DNA of 64,000 bases from Spartobacteria bacterium LR76 (GTDB lineage: Bacteria > Verrucomicrobiota > Verrucomicrobiia > Chthoniobacterales > Terrimicrobiaceae): positions 434,001 through 498,000 of the forward strand of contig QAYZ01000015.1 of assembly GCA_003054655.1 (NCBI GenBank). The letters are read 5' to 3'. Numbering within the stretch: position 1 is the first letter of the stretch; each line of letters begins with the position of its first letter. The position numbers and the translations under genes are program-made. The notes under the pieces are model-generated. The model was not told where the DNA came from. It did not search any database and saw nothing but the letters and a program-made list of their open reading frames with translations. Shown here one piece after another: positions 52,448 through 61,923 of this stretch.

Positions 52448-54078
52448 GACAGGACTTTCCAGAGCAGGACGAGGCAGACCGCCAGCAGGAGCCAGAAGCC
52501 AGCCTTGTAGAAGAGGGTGGGATTTCGAGAAAAGAGCGGCTCAAAGGAATCCGCCGGAGCAGACGCTGGATGCTCCAGGGCAAAGAGCAACTCGGAGAAA
52601 TGTTGAAATCGACGGTCCGAGCGCAGGCTAAGGCACTTGAGGATCACGGCGTCGAGCCAGGGAGGGACATTCGGATTCCACCGGCTTGGCCGCTGAGCTG
52701 GATGAAATATGGGAGTCTGAAATCGCTCAATGCGACCGAACGGCAGACGACCGGTCAGGGCTTCGAATAGCGTCACTCCGATGGCAAATATCTCGGTTCG
52801 CTCGGTCACGACGGCTCCCTCGAATCGCTCTGGAGCCAGATAGGTGGGCGTGCCGGATCTTCCCGTGTCGGTGAAGACCGTCGATGCCAGTCCCAGGTCG
52901 AGCAGTTTAAACTCTTCGCCGTCGGGCGTTCTGACAAAAAGGATGTTCTCCGGCTTGATATCGCCATGGACCAGTTCGTGGCCGAGGAGCCATTGACCAG
53001 CCCGGGAGAGAAACCTGCCAAGCTCTATTGCCTCATCCACTGCCAGCCGCTTGGATTTCAACAGCGCGCTGATGGTCGGGGCATCGACATAGTCCTGCAC
53101 GTAGTAGTAAGCCGCGCCGCTCTCCGGCATCGTCGCGGTGACAAAGTAGGGAGCACGCAGGCGGCAGGCATTCCCGGCCTCACGGGCAAACCTGGCGTGA
53201 AGGTTACCGCTTTCATCGCGTTCCGCCTCGCCGGGCAGGAACTTCAGAACAAATCTCCGGGCTTCCTTTTCCGCCAGCCAGACGTTCTCGTTACCTCCCA
53301 GTGGGCGCAGCAGCTTGAAGCCGTCGATCTCCACGCCCTTGCCCAGAGGCGGGCGGCAGGGACCCGCCGCCAGAGTCCGGCCTTCAGGTTGAGACAGTTC
53401 CTTGACCTCCAGAAGGACGACCGTGAGATCGTCCGCATCAGCGGAGACGTTTTCCTGCAATGCTTCATGGATCAAGGTCCGGGCGGACCCAAACCTGCCT
53501 GCGAGCTTTCCGATCATTCCGATATCCATCAACGCGGGAAGGCCGTCCGAGGTGATCACCACGACGTCGCCTTCGCTCAGATCGGTTTCAAAGTAGTGCC
53601 CGGTGACGGCAGTCCCCATGCCAACGGCGTTCGTCAGCACGTCATTTCCGTCGGCGTTGCGGCACGAATGCGTCTGGCTGAGACAAACCGTATTGCCTTC
53701 TCTCACCAGTAGGATGGGAGAATCGCCGACATTGAACCCGCAGAGCCGGTTCTCATTCACGAATACAGCGGCCAGCGTCGCCTGCATGGAGGGTACTCCA
53801 TCAAGATAAGCACCCTCGCGATAGAGGCTGGCATTTGCCTCATCCACCAGCCGCTCGAAGACCTTTCGTAAAGGCCAGCCATTGGGCCTGGCCTCAAAGC
53901 CTTCGCTGATCAGGCGCACCACGCGCTCCGCAGCGCGAAGCGGGTCTCTCGCTGCGCCCACTCCGTCCGATAGCACACACAGCAGGCCGCCATCCGGCTG
54001 CGGAGAGATGGCAAAGGCATCCTCGCTCCGGCTTTTTCCAGAGGCGGGCAACCCAAAGCTGCTTGAGCGCAATTTCAT
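52444..54078 (-). CDS. PP2C-type phosphatase fused to Ser/Thr protein kinase, with C-terminal membrane helix
   Basis: 544 residues from the ATG at 54078. Residues 1-240 carry PP2C motifs SRSEDAF, CVLSDGVG, GFNVGDSPILLV, VITSDGLPALMD and DADDLTVVLLEV. Residues 260-510 are a kinase-like domain: ATP-lysine in FVLKFLPGE, catalytic loop HGDIKPENILF, LLDLGLAS in place of DFG, then SGTPTYLAPERFEG. The glycine-rich loop is weak (RPLGGNENVWLAE). The last 25 residues are a membrane helix. Such PP2C-kinase fusions occur in nas clusters of other bacteria, where they may regulate nitrate uptake (from memory). It lies between the transporter (5 bp) and the flavoprotein (ATGA). Confidence 0.88.
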   Translation of the reverse strand: MKLRSSSFGLPASGKSRSEDAFAISPQPDGGLLCVLSDGVGAARDPLRAAERVVRLISEGFEARPNGWPLRKVFERLVDEANASLYREGAYLDGVPSMQATLAAVFVNENRLCGFNVGDSPILLVREGNTVCLSQTHSCRNADGNDVLTNAVGMGTAVTGHYFETDLSEGDVVVITSDGLPALMDIGMIGKLAGRFGSARTLIHEALQENVSADADDLTVVLLEVKELSQPEGRTLAAGPCRPPLGKGVEIDGFKLLRPLGGNENVWLAEKEARRFVLKFLPGEAERDESGNLHARFAREAGNACRLRAPYFVTATMPESGAAYYYVQDYVDAPTISALLKSKRLAVDEAIELGRFLSRAGQWLLGHELVHGDIKPENILFVRTPDGEEFKLLDLGLASTVFTDTGRSGTPTYLAPERFEGAVVTERTEIFAIGVTLFEALTGRLPFGRIERFQTPIFHPAQRPSRWNPNVPPWLDAVILKCLSLRSDRRFQHFSELLFALEHPASAPADSFEPLFSRNPTLFYKAGFWLLLAVCLVLLWKVLS

Positions 54079-54083
54079 TCCAG

Positions 54084-55289
54084 TTAAATGCGGGCGTTGC
54101 TGACGGCGCCCCAGGTGCTGCGCCAGCGTGTTTTCACCACCGCCAAGCCGGCAACAGCGATCACGCACAGGCCGGCAAAGATCATGAGGCCGACCATGTA
54201 GCTGCCGGTGAGCCCCTTGGAGTATCCCAGTGAGCTGGCGAGATAAAATCCGCCCACGCCTCCGGCCGCCCCCACGAGTCCAGTCATGACCCCGATGTCC
54301 CGGGCGAAACGTTGAGGCAACAGTTGAAATACCGCGCCATTGGCCATGCCAAGGGCTCCCGATGCGATGAAGAGCGTCGCGAGGTTAAGGTAAAGACTAT
54401 GCGCAAGAGCCGCGCCGACCAAAGCCACCGCAGCCAGGGTATAAAAGGTATAGAGCGAGCGAATGCCGCCGAACCGATCCGCCAGACCGCCGCCCACCGG
54501 CCGGAGCAAGGCGCCCGCCGCCGTACAGATCGCCGCCAGATCGCCAGCATGCACCGGGCTCAGGGAAAACTCGCTCTTGAAGTAGAGCACGTACGAGCTC
54601 GCGAGACCGACAAAGCCGCCGAAGCTGATCAGGTAGTAAAAGCAGAACCAGTGGGAATCACGCTCCTTGAGAAGAGCGATGTAATCCGAGAACTTCTTCC
54701 GTTTCACCTCCACGTTGGCTTCCTTCGAGAAGATCACGTAAACAAAAAAGACGAGCACGGCGGGAATGAGGGCGAGACCAAAGACATTCTGCCAGCCAAA
54801 CGCCGCAGCCAACCGGGGAGCGAACAACGCATCGAGCACCGTTCCGATATTCCCTGCTCCCGCAAGTCCCATGACGAGTCCCTGCATGTTTGGCGGATAC
54901 CAGCGTCCGGCCTGCGGAAGGGCGACGGCAAAGCTGGCTCCTGCAAACCCCAGGATGAATCCCATCAGCAGCGTGGCATGAAAGTCCCGCAATCCAATCA
55001 GCCAGGCGCACACGAGGCCCGCGATCACGATCAACTGCGCAATAATGCCTGTCTTCTTTGCCCCGATATGATCCACCGTGACACCCAGAACAATGCGCAA
55101 CAGAGCGCCCGCTAGGATCGGCACAGCCACCATCAGCCCCTTCTCCTGGGCATTCAATCCGAGAGATTCCCCGATCTGGACGCCCAAAGGACCCAGCAAC
55201 GTCCACACCATGAAGCTTACATCGAAGTAAAGAAACGACGTGATGAGGGTCGGTAGGTGTCCGGAATTTTTCAGTGCGGCGAGGTTCAT
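54084..55289 (-). CDS. NNP-family nitrate/nitrite transporter (MFS)
   Basis: 401 residues with 12 predicted membrane helices. The NarK/NasA-type features FLYFDVSFMVWTLLGPLGV, GFAGASFAVALPQAGRWYPPNMQGLVMGLAGAGNIGT (nitrate-signature-like), and LRPVGGGLADRFGGIR are present. It imports nitrate, and perhaps nitrite, across the inner membrane. Its start overlaps the stop of the nitrate-binding-protein gene (ATGA). It precedes the phosphatase-kinase gene by 5 bp. Confidence 0.94.
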   Translation of the reverse strand: MNLAALKNSGHLPTLITSFLYFDVSFMVWTLLGPLGVQIGESLGLNAQEKGLMVAVPILAGALLRIVLGVTVDHIGAKKTGIIAQLIVIAGLVCAWLIGLRDFHATLLMGFILGFAGASFAVALPQAGRWYPPNMQGLVMGLAGAGNIGTVLDALFAPRLAAAFGWQNVFGLALIPAVLVFFVYVIFSKEANVEVKRKKFSDYIALLKERDSHWFCFYYLISFGGFVGLASSYVLYFKSEFSLSPVHAGDLAAICTAAGALLRPVGGGLADRFGGIRSLYTFYTLAAVALVGAALAHSLYLNLATLFIASGALGMANGAVFQLLPQRFARDIGVMTGLVGAAGGVGGFYLASSLGYSKGLTGSYMVGLMIFAGLCVIAVAGLAVVKTRWRSTWGAVSNARI

Positions 55290-56362
55290 TTGTGTTTCTT
55301 ACGGGTTTCGGTTTTGGCGGGGGCGACCTCAAACATCCGGTCGTGAAAGGCTTCCAGGCAGGATCTCTTCTGCGCGGCATCGAGGTGGAGATTTGCCATG
55401 CCTCCCAGGGCGTCCAGCAGCCACACGGCGCGGTCGCGCGTGGCGCGATTCGCCTCATTGGCATGGAAGTACATGAATGTCGCTGGGTCGGGTTTCAGCC
55501 CATCTCCTTTGAATAAAGGGCCGGTGAGGCCGTTTGCGATCACGTCTCTCTGCACGGGAAAGAGGCTCCTGGAGTGAAAAAGGTCGACCACCGACTCCCG
55601 GCCAGCCTTCGACTCGCAGAACCGGCAGGCTGCGACAACGGCGTCGATCAGGGCCTCATATTCCTCGGATCGAGCGCGAGCCAGGGCGTCATCGGCGATC
55701 AGAACCTTCTCCGGGTGCCTTGCCTCCAGCTCCGCACTCGTCGCCGCGATCCATCCATCGCCTGCGAAAACCGCAGCGGAATTCCACGGCTCTCCCACGC
55801 AAAAGCCATCGATCAGCCCGGCGCGCATATGCTCGCCGACGAGAGGAGGAGGCAATACCGTGACGCGCACGTCGCGATCCGGGTCGATCCCCGCTTTTGT
55901 CAGCCATTTTCTCAGCAAAAACACGTGACTGGAAAAAGGGGAGACCACGGCAAAGGAAGGCTTTCGCGGAGCCTCGCTTTTCAGCAGGAGCCGCAGTGAT
56001 GCACCATCATGCACGCCCTTCTGCCACAAGCGCCTGGAGAGCGTGATGGCGTTTCCCTGAAGGTTCAGAACCACATCGGCCCGGACCGCCCGGGGCCGCG
56101 CATGGGTTCCGCACATGATCGAGAACATCAATCCGCCGGGAGCATGGGCTGCATCCAGCTCGCCATATGCCAGCTTTTCCCGGATGGAGCCCCACCCCAG
56201 CTCTCTCTCCAGGCGTACATCGAGCCCTCTGGATCTGAAGAAACCCTGCTCCTCGGCAACAAGCAGGGGCGCGGCATCCGAGAGGGGAACATAGCCTACC
56301 CGCAACGTGCCGATGCCGGTCCGGGATTCGAACTTCACGGAAGGTTGAAGAGTCGCAGGCAT
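55286..56362 (-). CDS. NasS/NrtA-like nitrate-binding sensor protein
   Basis: 358 residues of the CmpA/NrtA/NasS periplasmic-binding family: TLRVGYVPLSDAAPLLVAEE at the start, GELDAAHAPGGLMFSIMCG, and GLIDGFCVGEPWNSAAV. Unlike ABC transporter binding proteins there is no signal peptide or lipobox, so it is probably a cytoplasmic nitrate sensor like NasS. No ABC permease or NasT (ANTAR) gene lies nearby; a LysR regulator is divergent. It is the first gene of the nas operon, with an AGGAAAG ribosome-binding site. The sensing role is inferred. Confidence 0.85.
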   Translation of the reverse strand: MPATLQPSVKFESRTGIGTLRVGYVPLSDAAPLLVAEEQGFFRSRGLDVRLERELGWGSIREKLAYGELDAAHAPGGLMFSIMCGTHARPRAVRADVVLNLQGNAITLSRRLWQKGVHDGASLRLLLKSEAPRKPSFAVVSPFSSHVFLLRKWLTKAGIDPDRDVRVTVLPPPLVGEHMRAGLIDGFCVGEPWNSAAVFAGDGWIAATSAELEARHPEKVLIADDALARARSEEYEALIDAVVAACRFCESKAGRESVVDLFHSRSLFPVQRDVIANGLTGPLFKGDGLKPDPATFMYFHANEANRATRDRAVWLLDALGGMANLHLDAAQKRSCLEAFHDRMFEVAPAKTETRKKHK

Positions 56363-56406
56363 GGCTTTCCTATAGCACCCTTCCTCGCAGCGAACTCGAT
56401 AAAAAC

Positions 56407-56419
56407 CATGAACATCATG
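56407..56419. promoter_or_regulatory. Second short dyad CATGA-ACA-TCATG in nas/LysR promoter
   Basis: Perfect 5-bp arms, centred 33 bp (about three helix turns) from the stronger dyad at 56437-56455. Two-site arrangements with roughly this spacing are common for LysR-type regulators (recognition and activation sites). Confidence 0.4.
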
Positions 56420-56436
56420 ATTGTTTTTCAGTTATT

Positions 56437-56455
56437 TCATGAATATTATTCATGA
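56437..56455. promoter_or_regulatory. Dyad operator TCATGAA-N5-TTCATGA between nas operon and LysR gene
   Basis: A 19-bp site with perfect 7-bp arms, containing the T-N11-A core of LysR boxes. The same arms and spacer length occur upstream of the porin (37423-37441). It reaches into the start region of the LysR gene, which suggests autoregulation. Confidence 0.65.
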
Positions 56456-57360
56456 TCTCAATGGACTTGGACATCCGACTGCTGCGCATGTTTGCCACTT
56501 TGGCCAGGGTGGGGAGCAAAACCCGTACTGGTGAGATCCTGAATCTCACCCAGTCTGCCGTGAGCCACGGCATGAAGCGGCTGGAGAGCCAGCTCGGGTG
56601 CGCATTGATTTATCAGAAAGGAAAGACCGCCCATCTCACGCCGGAAGGCCGCCATTTTCTTGGGCAGGTCCTCCGGTCGCTGGACGGCCTGGACCGGGCC
56701 GCCGAATCCATCACCGGGCGGGGCGAAATGCGCGCGAAGCTAACCGTGGTGCTGAGCGCCGCCATGGCACAGGAAATACTTGCTCCTGTCTTGCGGGAGT
56801 TTCGGGAATCCTACCCCAATGTTTCCGTGGCGGTGCGCCTTGAGGATTCCCCCGCCGCGATCGCCGAGATCGAGGAAGGCAGGGCCGATCTGGCGATCGC
56901 CATCAGCAGCAACCTTTCTCCCGGACTCAAGGCACATGCCTTGTTCAAGGATGAGCTGTATTTTCTCCATTCCGCCCTTCATCCCTGGGCCGAGAAAACC
57001 TCGCTCACCGCATCCGACCTGAAGGATCAACATTATCTCCTCTACACGCGCAACTCAGAGACCTTTCGCCGCACCGAGGAATATTTCCTCCATAACGGCA
57101 TCCGTCTTTCCTCTTACGTGGAGATTCCCAGCTTCGAGATCATGAAGCAACTCGCCCGCCTGGGCCTGGGCATCGCCATCATGGCCCCGTGGGTCGCCAG
57201 CAAGGAACTCGGCGAAGGCTCGCTCATCGCGCAATCACCACCCCGCGCCAGGATCTCCCGCCAGTGGGTGGTCGTTCATCAGGGCAGCCGCCAGATCCGC
57301 CAGGCTGAACAGACCTTTATCGGGCTTTGCCGGATGGCAACATCCGCCCTGGCCAGGTGA
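56452..57360 (+). CDS. LysR-type transcriptional regulator
   Basis: 302 residues if the ATG at 56452 is used; the ATG at 56461 (MDLDIRLLRMFATLARVGSK) is equally likely because the first ATG lies within the operator. Residues 5-65 are the LysR winged helix (GEILNLTQSAVSHGMKRLES). Residues 90-295 are the substrate-binding fold (LTVVLSAAMAQEILAPVLRE, GRADLAIAISSN). It is divergent from the nas operon, with a dyad operator between them, so it probably controls nitrate assimilation; the inducer is unknown. Confidence 0.93.
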   Translation: MISMDLDIRLLRMFATLARVGSKTRTGEILNLTQSAVSHGMKRLESQLGCALIYQKGKTAHLTPEGRHFLGQVLRSLDGLDRAAESITGRGEMRAKLTVVLSAAMAQEILAPVLREFRESYPNVSVAVRLEDSPAAIAEIEEGRADLAIAISSNLSPGLKAHALFKDELYFLHSALHPWAEKTSLTASDLKDQHYLLYTRNSETFRRTEEYFLHNGIRLSSYVEIPSFEIMKQLARLGLGIAIMAPWVASKELGEGSLIAQSPPRARISRQWVVVHQGSRQIRQAEQTFIGLCRMATSALAR

Positions 57361-57368
57361 TCTCATGG

Positions 57369-57797
57369 TCATCGGCGTACTGCATGCACAGTGATGCCCC
57401 ACGCCTCCTCATGAAGGCAGCCAGCCTCGGGAGCGCCAAACGTCGCCCCCCACTCGATGGGCTCGTAGAATCGATAGCCCCGGCGATTCCAGGCCGGGCC
57501 GCCGCCGCAGATCACGGATGGCGGGTATTTCAGGCGACTCGCTTCATCGAGATTGAGATAATAGACCATCGGGACCAGATCGGCGAACTCGTGGTGAAAC
57601 CACTCCTTGGTGACATCCACGCCGCGCTCCCGCCAATACCCGAGTATTTCCTTCATCGCATCGGCGGTTGCTTCCAGGCTGATCTGATGGAAGGGGTTCT
57701 CCCGAGGGGCAAATACGTCGATGTGGATGGTCCCCGCCTCGGCGATGGGCAGCATCTCAAGCAACTGGTCGATTCGCTTCCGGGCGAGACCGCTCTC
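57369..57797 (-). pseudogene. C-terminal remnant of a glycosidase-like protein
   Basis: An open frame of about 143 codons, closed upstream by TGA at 57798-57800 and with no good start codon or ribosome-binding site. It reads IDQLLEMLPIAEAGTIHIDV, then ILGYWRERGVDVTKEWF, FADLVPMVYYL and HEEAWGITVHAVRR. The pattern looks like part of a TIM-barrel glycosidase (GH101-like is possible), but that is low confidence. Missing N-terminus and the neighbouring dehydrogenase remnant on the other strand point to decay. Confidence 0.45.
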
Positions 57798-57862
57798 TCA
57801 CTCGCGCTTTTTGCAAACAAGGTAGGATTGCTCTCCATCCCACACTCCCGCCTTCTTTAGCG

Positions 57863-58018
57863 CTCGACAATATCGTATTGACTCCCCACATCTCGGGGAG
57901 CATGGGAAATGAGATCACCCGCATGGGCCGGTGGATGGTCGAGGAACTGGTCCGCTTCCTGAACGGCGACACCCTCAGATACAAGATTTCCGAGAGCCAT
58001 CTCACCGCCGCAGCCTGA
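57863..58018 (+). pseudogene. C-terminal remnant of a D-isomer-specific 2-hydroxyacid dehydrogenase
   Basis: 52 codons ending in TGA. The peptide begins LDNIVLTPHISGSMGNEITR and continues RMGRWMVEELVRFLNGDTLR, the unmistakable end of the 2-hydroxyacid dehydrogenase family (catalytic-His motif TPHISG). Nothing upstream in this frame resembles the rest of the enzyme, so the gene has lost its first ~270 codons. It cannot be functional. Confidence 0.75.
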
Positions 58019-58130
58019 GCCTTCCCGGCGGAGAACCGGCACGACATGAGACGGCCGCTATTGAGAGCGCGAAGAGCAGGCTGGTTTTCTGCAGCGCGAA
58101 AACCGGGGCCTTCCCGGGAGAGGGTTTCCC

Positions 58131-58871
58131 TTATCGCGAGCCGTTCCAGTCGCCCTCAAAGCGCTCCTTGCGCCATGAGTTGCCTTCGTCGATGCGGGTG
58201 AGGGTCATGCCTCGTCCGGTAGCGACGTAAGAGTAGCTGCCCGGAGCGCTTTCAAAACGCGTCGCCTCGTTGGCCGAGGTGTCGGTGAAAGTGATGCGGT
58301 TGCCCTCCAGCGTGTAGCGGCCACGGAAGGCCGGGACCGCCATGTCCTCGCCCAGATAGATGGCGTAGGTATTTCCCGGCAGGATGCGCAGTTCGATGGA
58401 ACCCTCGCCCTTCAAGCCGCTGCGCCGCCAGGTGCCAACGATGGCTGGCCACTCGGAAACAGCGATACGGGCGATCTTCCACGATCCATCCTCCCAGATC
58501 CAATCGACCGTCACGCGTTCCTGGATATTGAAGCGCCCCGGAGCATTCGCCGTCATCGTGCTGCGGGTCGCGGCACGGGTGGGCAGGGAATACACCATCT
58601 CGGGCTTGGTGAAGGAGATCGTGTAGGGATCGAGAGCCAGCGCATTCAGGTACGTCGGCACAGTCGCGCCGCGCGGCGAGGCGGGGAGCTGAATGGTCGC
58701 GTTTTTTGAGAACTGCTCGGCAAACTGCTCGTGACGCGTCGAGTTATGGGTCCGGGCCACGGCGGAAAGCCGATCTCCGAGGGAGGTCGGGTCAACCGGG
58801 GGAACCTCAGGTTCGCGGTGGGCACAGGACGCAAGGAGCACCGCTCCCACGAGTACAAAAAATGCGCGCAT
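58131..58871 (-). CDS. Lipoprotein of unknown function
   Basis: 246 residues from the ATG at 58871. The signal ends in the lipobox VLLASC, so it is a lipid-anchored envelope protein. The C-terminal ~100 residues have a lipocalin-like rhythm of beta-strands (VGTWRRSGLKGEGSIELRIL; FRGRYTLEGNRITFTDTS). No family is recognised. A 98-residue protein gene lies 55 bp upstream on the same strand. Confidence 0.75.
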   Translation of the reverse strand: MRAFFVLVGAVLLASCAHREPEVPPVDPTSLGDRLSAVARTHNSTRHEQFAEQFSKNATIQLPASPRGATVPTYLNALALDPYTISFTKPEMVYSLPTRAATRSTMTANAPGRFNIQERVTVDWIWEDGSWKIARIAVSEWPAIVGTWRRSGLKGEGSIELRILPGNTYAIYLGEDMAVPAFRGRYTLEGNRITFTDTSANEATRFESAPGSYSYVATGRGMTLTRIDEGNSWRKERFEGDWNGSR

Positions 58872-58926
58872 GGCGATCTGATAACCGCTCCAAGGCCCGG
58901 AGCAAAGCGAATCCCTCAAAATCTCC

Positions 58927-59223
58927 TTATTCGACCACAGGGATACTCACCGTCACCGCCGGACGAAACGGCGTTCCAGAGGTCTTGGGCGGCTGAATGA
59001 GGCTCAGCGCGATGAACTCGGGATTGATCGGGGAAATGAGACTGTACCCCCCTTTGCCATTGGGGAGCATGGGAGTACCCCAGCGGCTGCGGCATACCAC
59101 TTCATTGGCCAGAATGCGTTCCCCGCGCAGGGTGTGATTGTACATATCCACCTCGGCGGTCGAGGACTGCGTCGTGGTGATGGGCGCGATGTAGGCGCCT
59201 CCGGCGAGAAGAAGAGGAAGCAT
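58927..59223 (-). CDS. Small possibly exported protein, unknown function
   Basis: 98 residues from the ATG at 59223. A short hydrophobic N-terminus (MLPLLLAGGAYIA) could be a weak signal. The rest is polar with no recognised motif. The ribosome-binding site is poor. Its position just upstream of the lipoprotein gene, same strand, supports co-transcription. Confidence 0.55.
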   Translation of the reverse strand: MLPLLLAGGAYIAPITTTQSSTAEVDMYNHTLRGERILANEVVCRSRWGTPMLPNGKGGYSLISPINPEFIALSLIQPPKTSGTPFRPAVTVSIPVVE

Positions 59224-59368
59224 TTTGGGTTAAGGAACTAGTGATCACTGATACCGGCTCGTCCCGCCGAGAGCAAGTGCAATCACCTCCCCGATAAGCG
59301 GCTCGGGAAGAGCTGGTCCCGACGCGGAGCAGGGAGGCACCGGCAGGGGAAATCCAGGCGTGATCCCG

Positions 59369-59402
59369 AAAAAGAAAAGGGCCGGTCTTTTCGACCGGCC
59401 CT
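59369..59402 (-). terminator. Intrinsic terminator after nusG
   Basis: Inverted repeat AGGGCCGGTC / GACCGGCCCT with a five-base loop at 59378-59402. On the minus strand it is followed by TTTTCTTTTT. It lies 26 bp beyond the nusG stop and ends the tuf-secE-nusG operon. Confidence 0.9.
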
Positions 59403-59427
59403 CTCGGGAAAACAAATTGGGAAAATA

Positions 59428-59991
59428 TCAGGCCTTTTCGACCTGCCAGTATTCGAGATCAACCGGGGTCTCACGACCGAAGATGGTAACCGACACGCGC
59501 AACTTGCCGCGCTCGGGATCGATTTCCTCGACGATACCATTCTGGTTCTGGAACGGACCATCGGCCACCTTGACCTTGTCTCCGACTTCGAAGCTGATCT
59601 TGGGCTTGACGGTGTCCTCACGTTCGCGGACCTGGGCCAGCAGACCCTCGACTTCCTTGGTACGCATCGGAGTCGGGCGGTCTTTCGACCCTGCAAATCC
59701 GATGACGCCGTCCGTTTCGCGGACGAAGTACCAGGTCTTGTCGACGAGCTGGTTGTTCTCATCCAGCAGGTGCATGTTGATGATCAGATAGCCGGGAAAG
59801 AACTTGCGAGTGGTCTCGGTCTTCTTGCCGCGCTTGATCTCCTGCACGCGTTCCGTGGGGATGAGAACCTCATACACATAATCGCTCATCTCCTCGAGCT
59901 TGATACGGCGGACGAGATTATCCTGCACCTTCTGCTCCTGTCCGGAGAGAACGTGCACGACATACCATTGGTCTCGGGGTGCGATTGGCAT
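59428..59991 (-). CDS. nusG: Transcription termination/antitermination protein NusG
   Basis: 187 residues. The N-terminal NGN domain reads QWYVVHVLSGQEQKVQDNL and FFPGYLIINMHL. The C-terminal KOW domain has FEVGDKVKVADGPFQNQNG. NusG binds RNA polymerase and Rho and couples transcription to translation. It follows secE by 6 bp, the standard order, and is followed by a strong terminator. Confidence 0.97.
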   Translation of the reverse strand: MPIAPRDQWYVVHVLSGQEQKVQDNLVRRIKLEEMSDYVYEVLIPTERVQEIKRGKKTETTRKFFPGYLIINMHLLDENNQLVDKTWYFVRETDGVIGFAGSKDRPTPMRTKEVEGLLAQVREREDTVKPKISFEVGDKVKVADGPFQNQNGIVEEIDPERGKLRVSVTIFGRETPVDLEYWQVEKA

Positions 59992-59997
59992 GTGTCT

Positions 59998-60213
59998 TTA
60001 CTGTCTGGTCAGGAAACCAACGATGTTAATGAGGAAGAAATCAAAAAGTGCGATGTAGGCGCCCAGGATGACCATCGCGATCAAAACCACCATGGTCGAA
60101 TCCGCCAGCTCTTTGTAGCGTTTGAAACCTTTTTCGTTGAGGTCCCAAGGCCACTGGGCTTTGCCAAGCTCCACACGGACCTCGGCGATAAACTTGCGGA
60201 TCTTACCGATCAT
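59998..60213 (-). CDS. secE: Preprotein translocase subunit SecE
   Basis: 71 residues with a single C-terminal membrane helix (about residues 41-63, MVVLIAMVILGAYIALFDFF) preceded by the amphipathic segment ELGKAQWPWDLNEKGF. This is the minimal bacterial SecE form. The location between tRNA-Trp and nusG is the conserved one. Confidence 0.95.
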   Translation of the reverse strand: MIGKIRKFIAEVRVELGKAQWPWDLNEKGFKRYKELADSTMVVLIAMVILGAYIALFDFFLINIVGFLTRQ

Positions 60214-60256
60214 GAATGGGTACGGATGTAGAAATGTAGGAATAATGCCTTTTGCT

Positions 60257-60329
<73 letters not shown>

Positions 60330-60350
60330 TTGGCAAAAGAGGCGACTAAC

Positions 60351-61535
<1,185 letters not shown>

Positions 61536-61583
61536 CTTAAGGGTTGCGTTTGGTTTGACAGGCGCGTCGTTCTTCAGGGGTGG

Positions 61584-61656
<73 letters not shown>

Positions 61657-61923
61657 GTATAGGGCCTGAGCCATAAAGAACTGGGACGCATCTGCGTTTT
61701 TTGTCCACCTGCAAAAGGGCGTAAAACCCTAACCGTTATCCCGTATTCCGCGGAAACGGCTAGAGCTTCATTCCCCGATTGAAGAGGGACGGAAAACGTA
61801 CCAAACGCGAATTGCCTGTCAAAATGAAAAACACCCCCCGAGTGATATTGCTGCCATGCGATTCCTGAAGAGACCAGTGGAAGTCTGTAAAATTCGGGCT
61901 AAACTCCGCTCTGAGGCCATCTT

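Noticed and set aside
57863-58018. A functional small protein here
   Set aside because: It is the exact C-terminal end of a dehydrogenase with no start codon or upstream domains.
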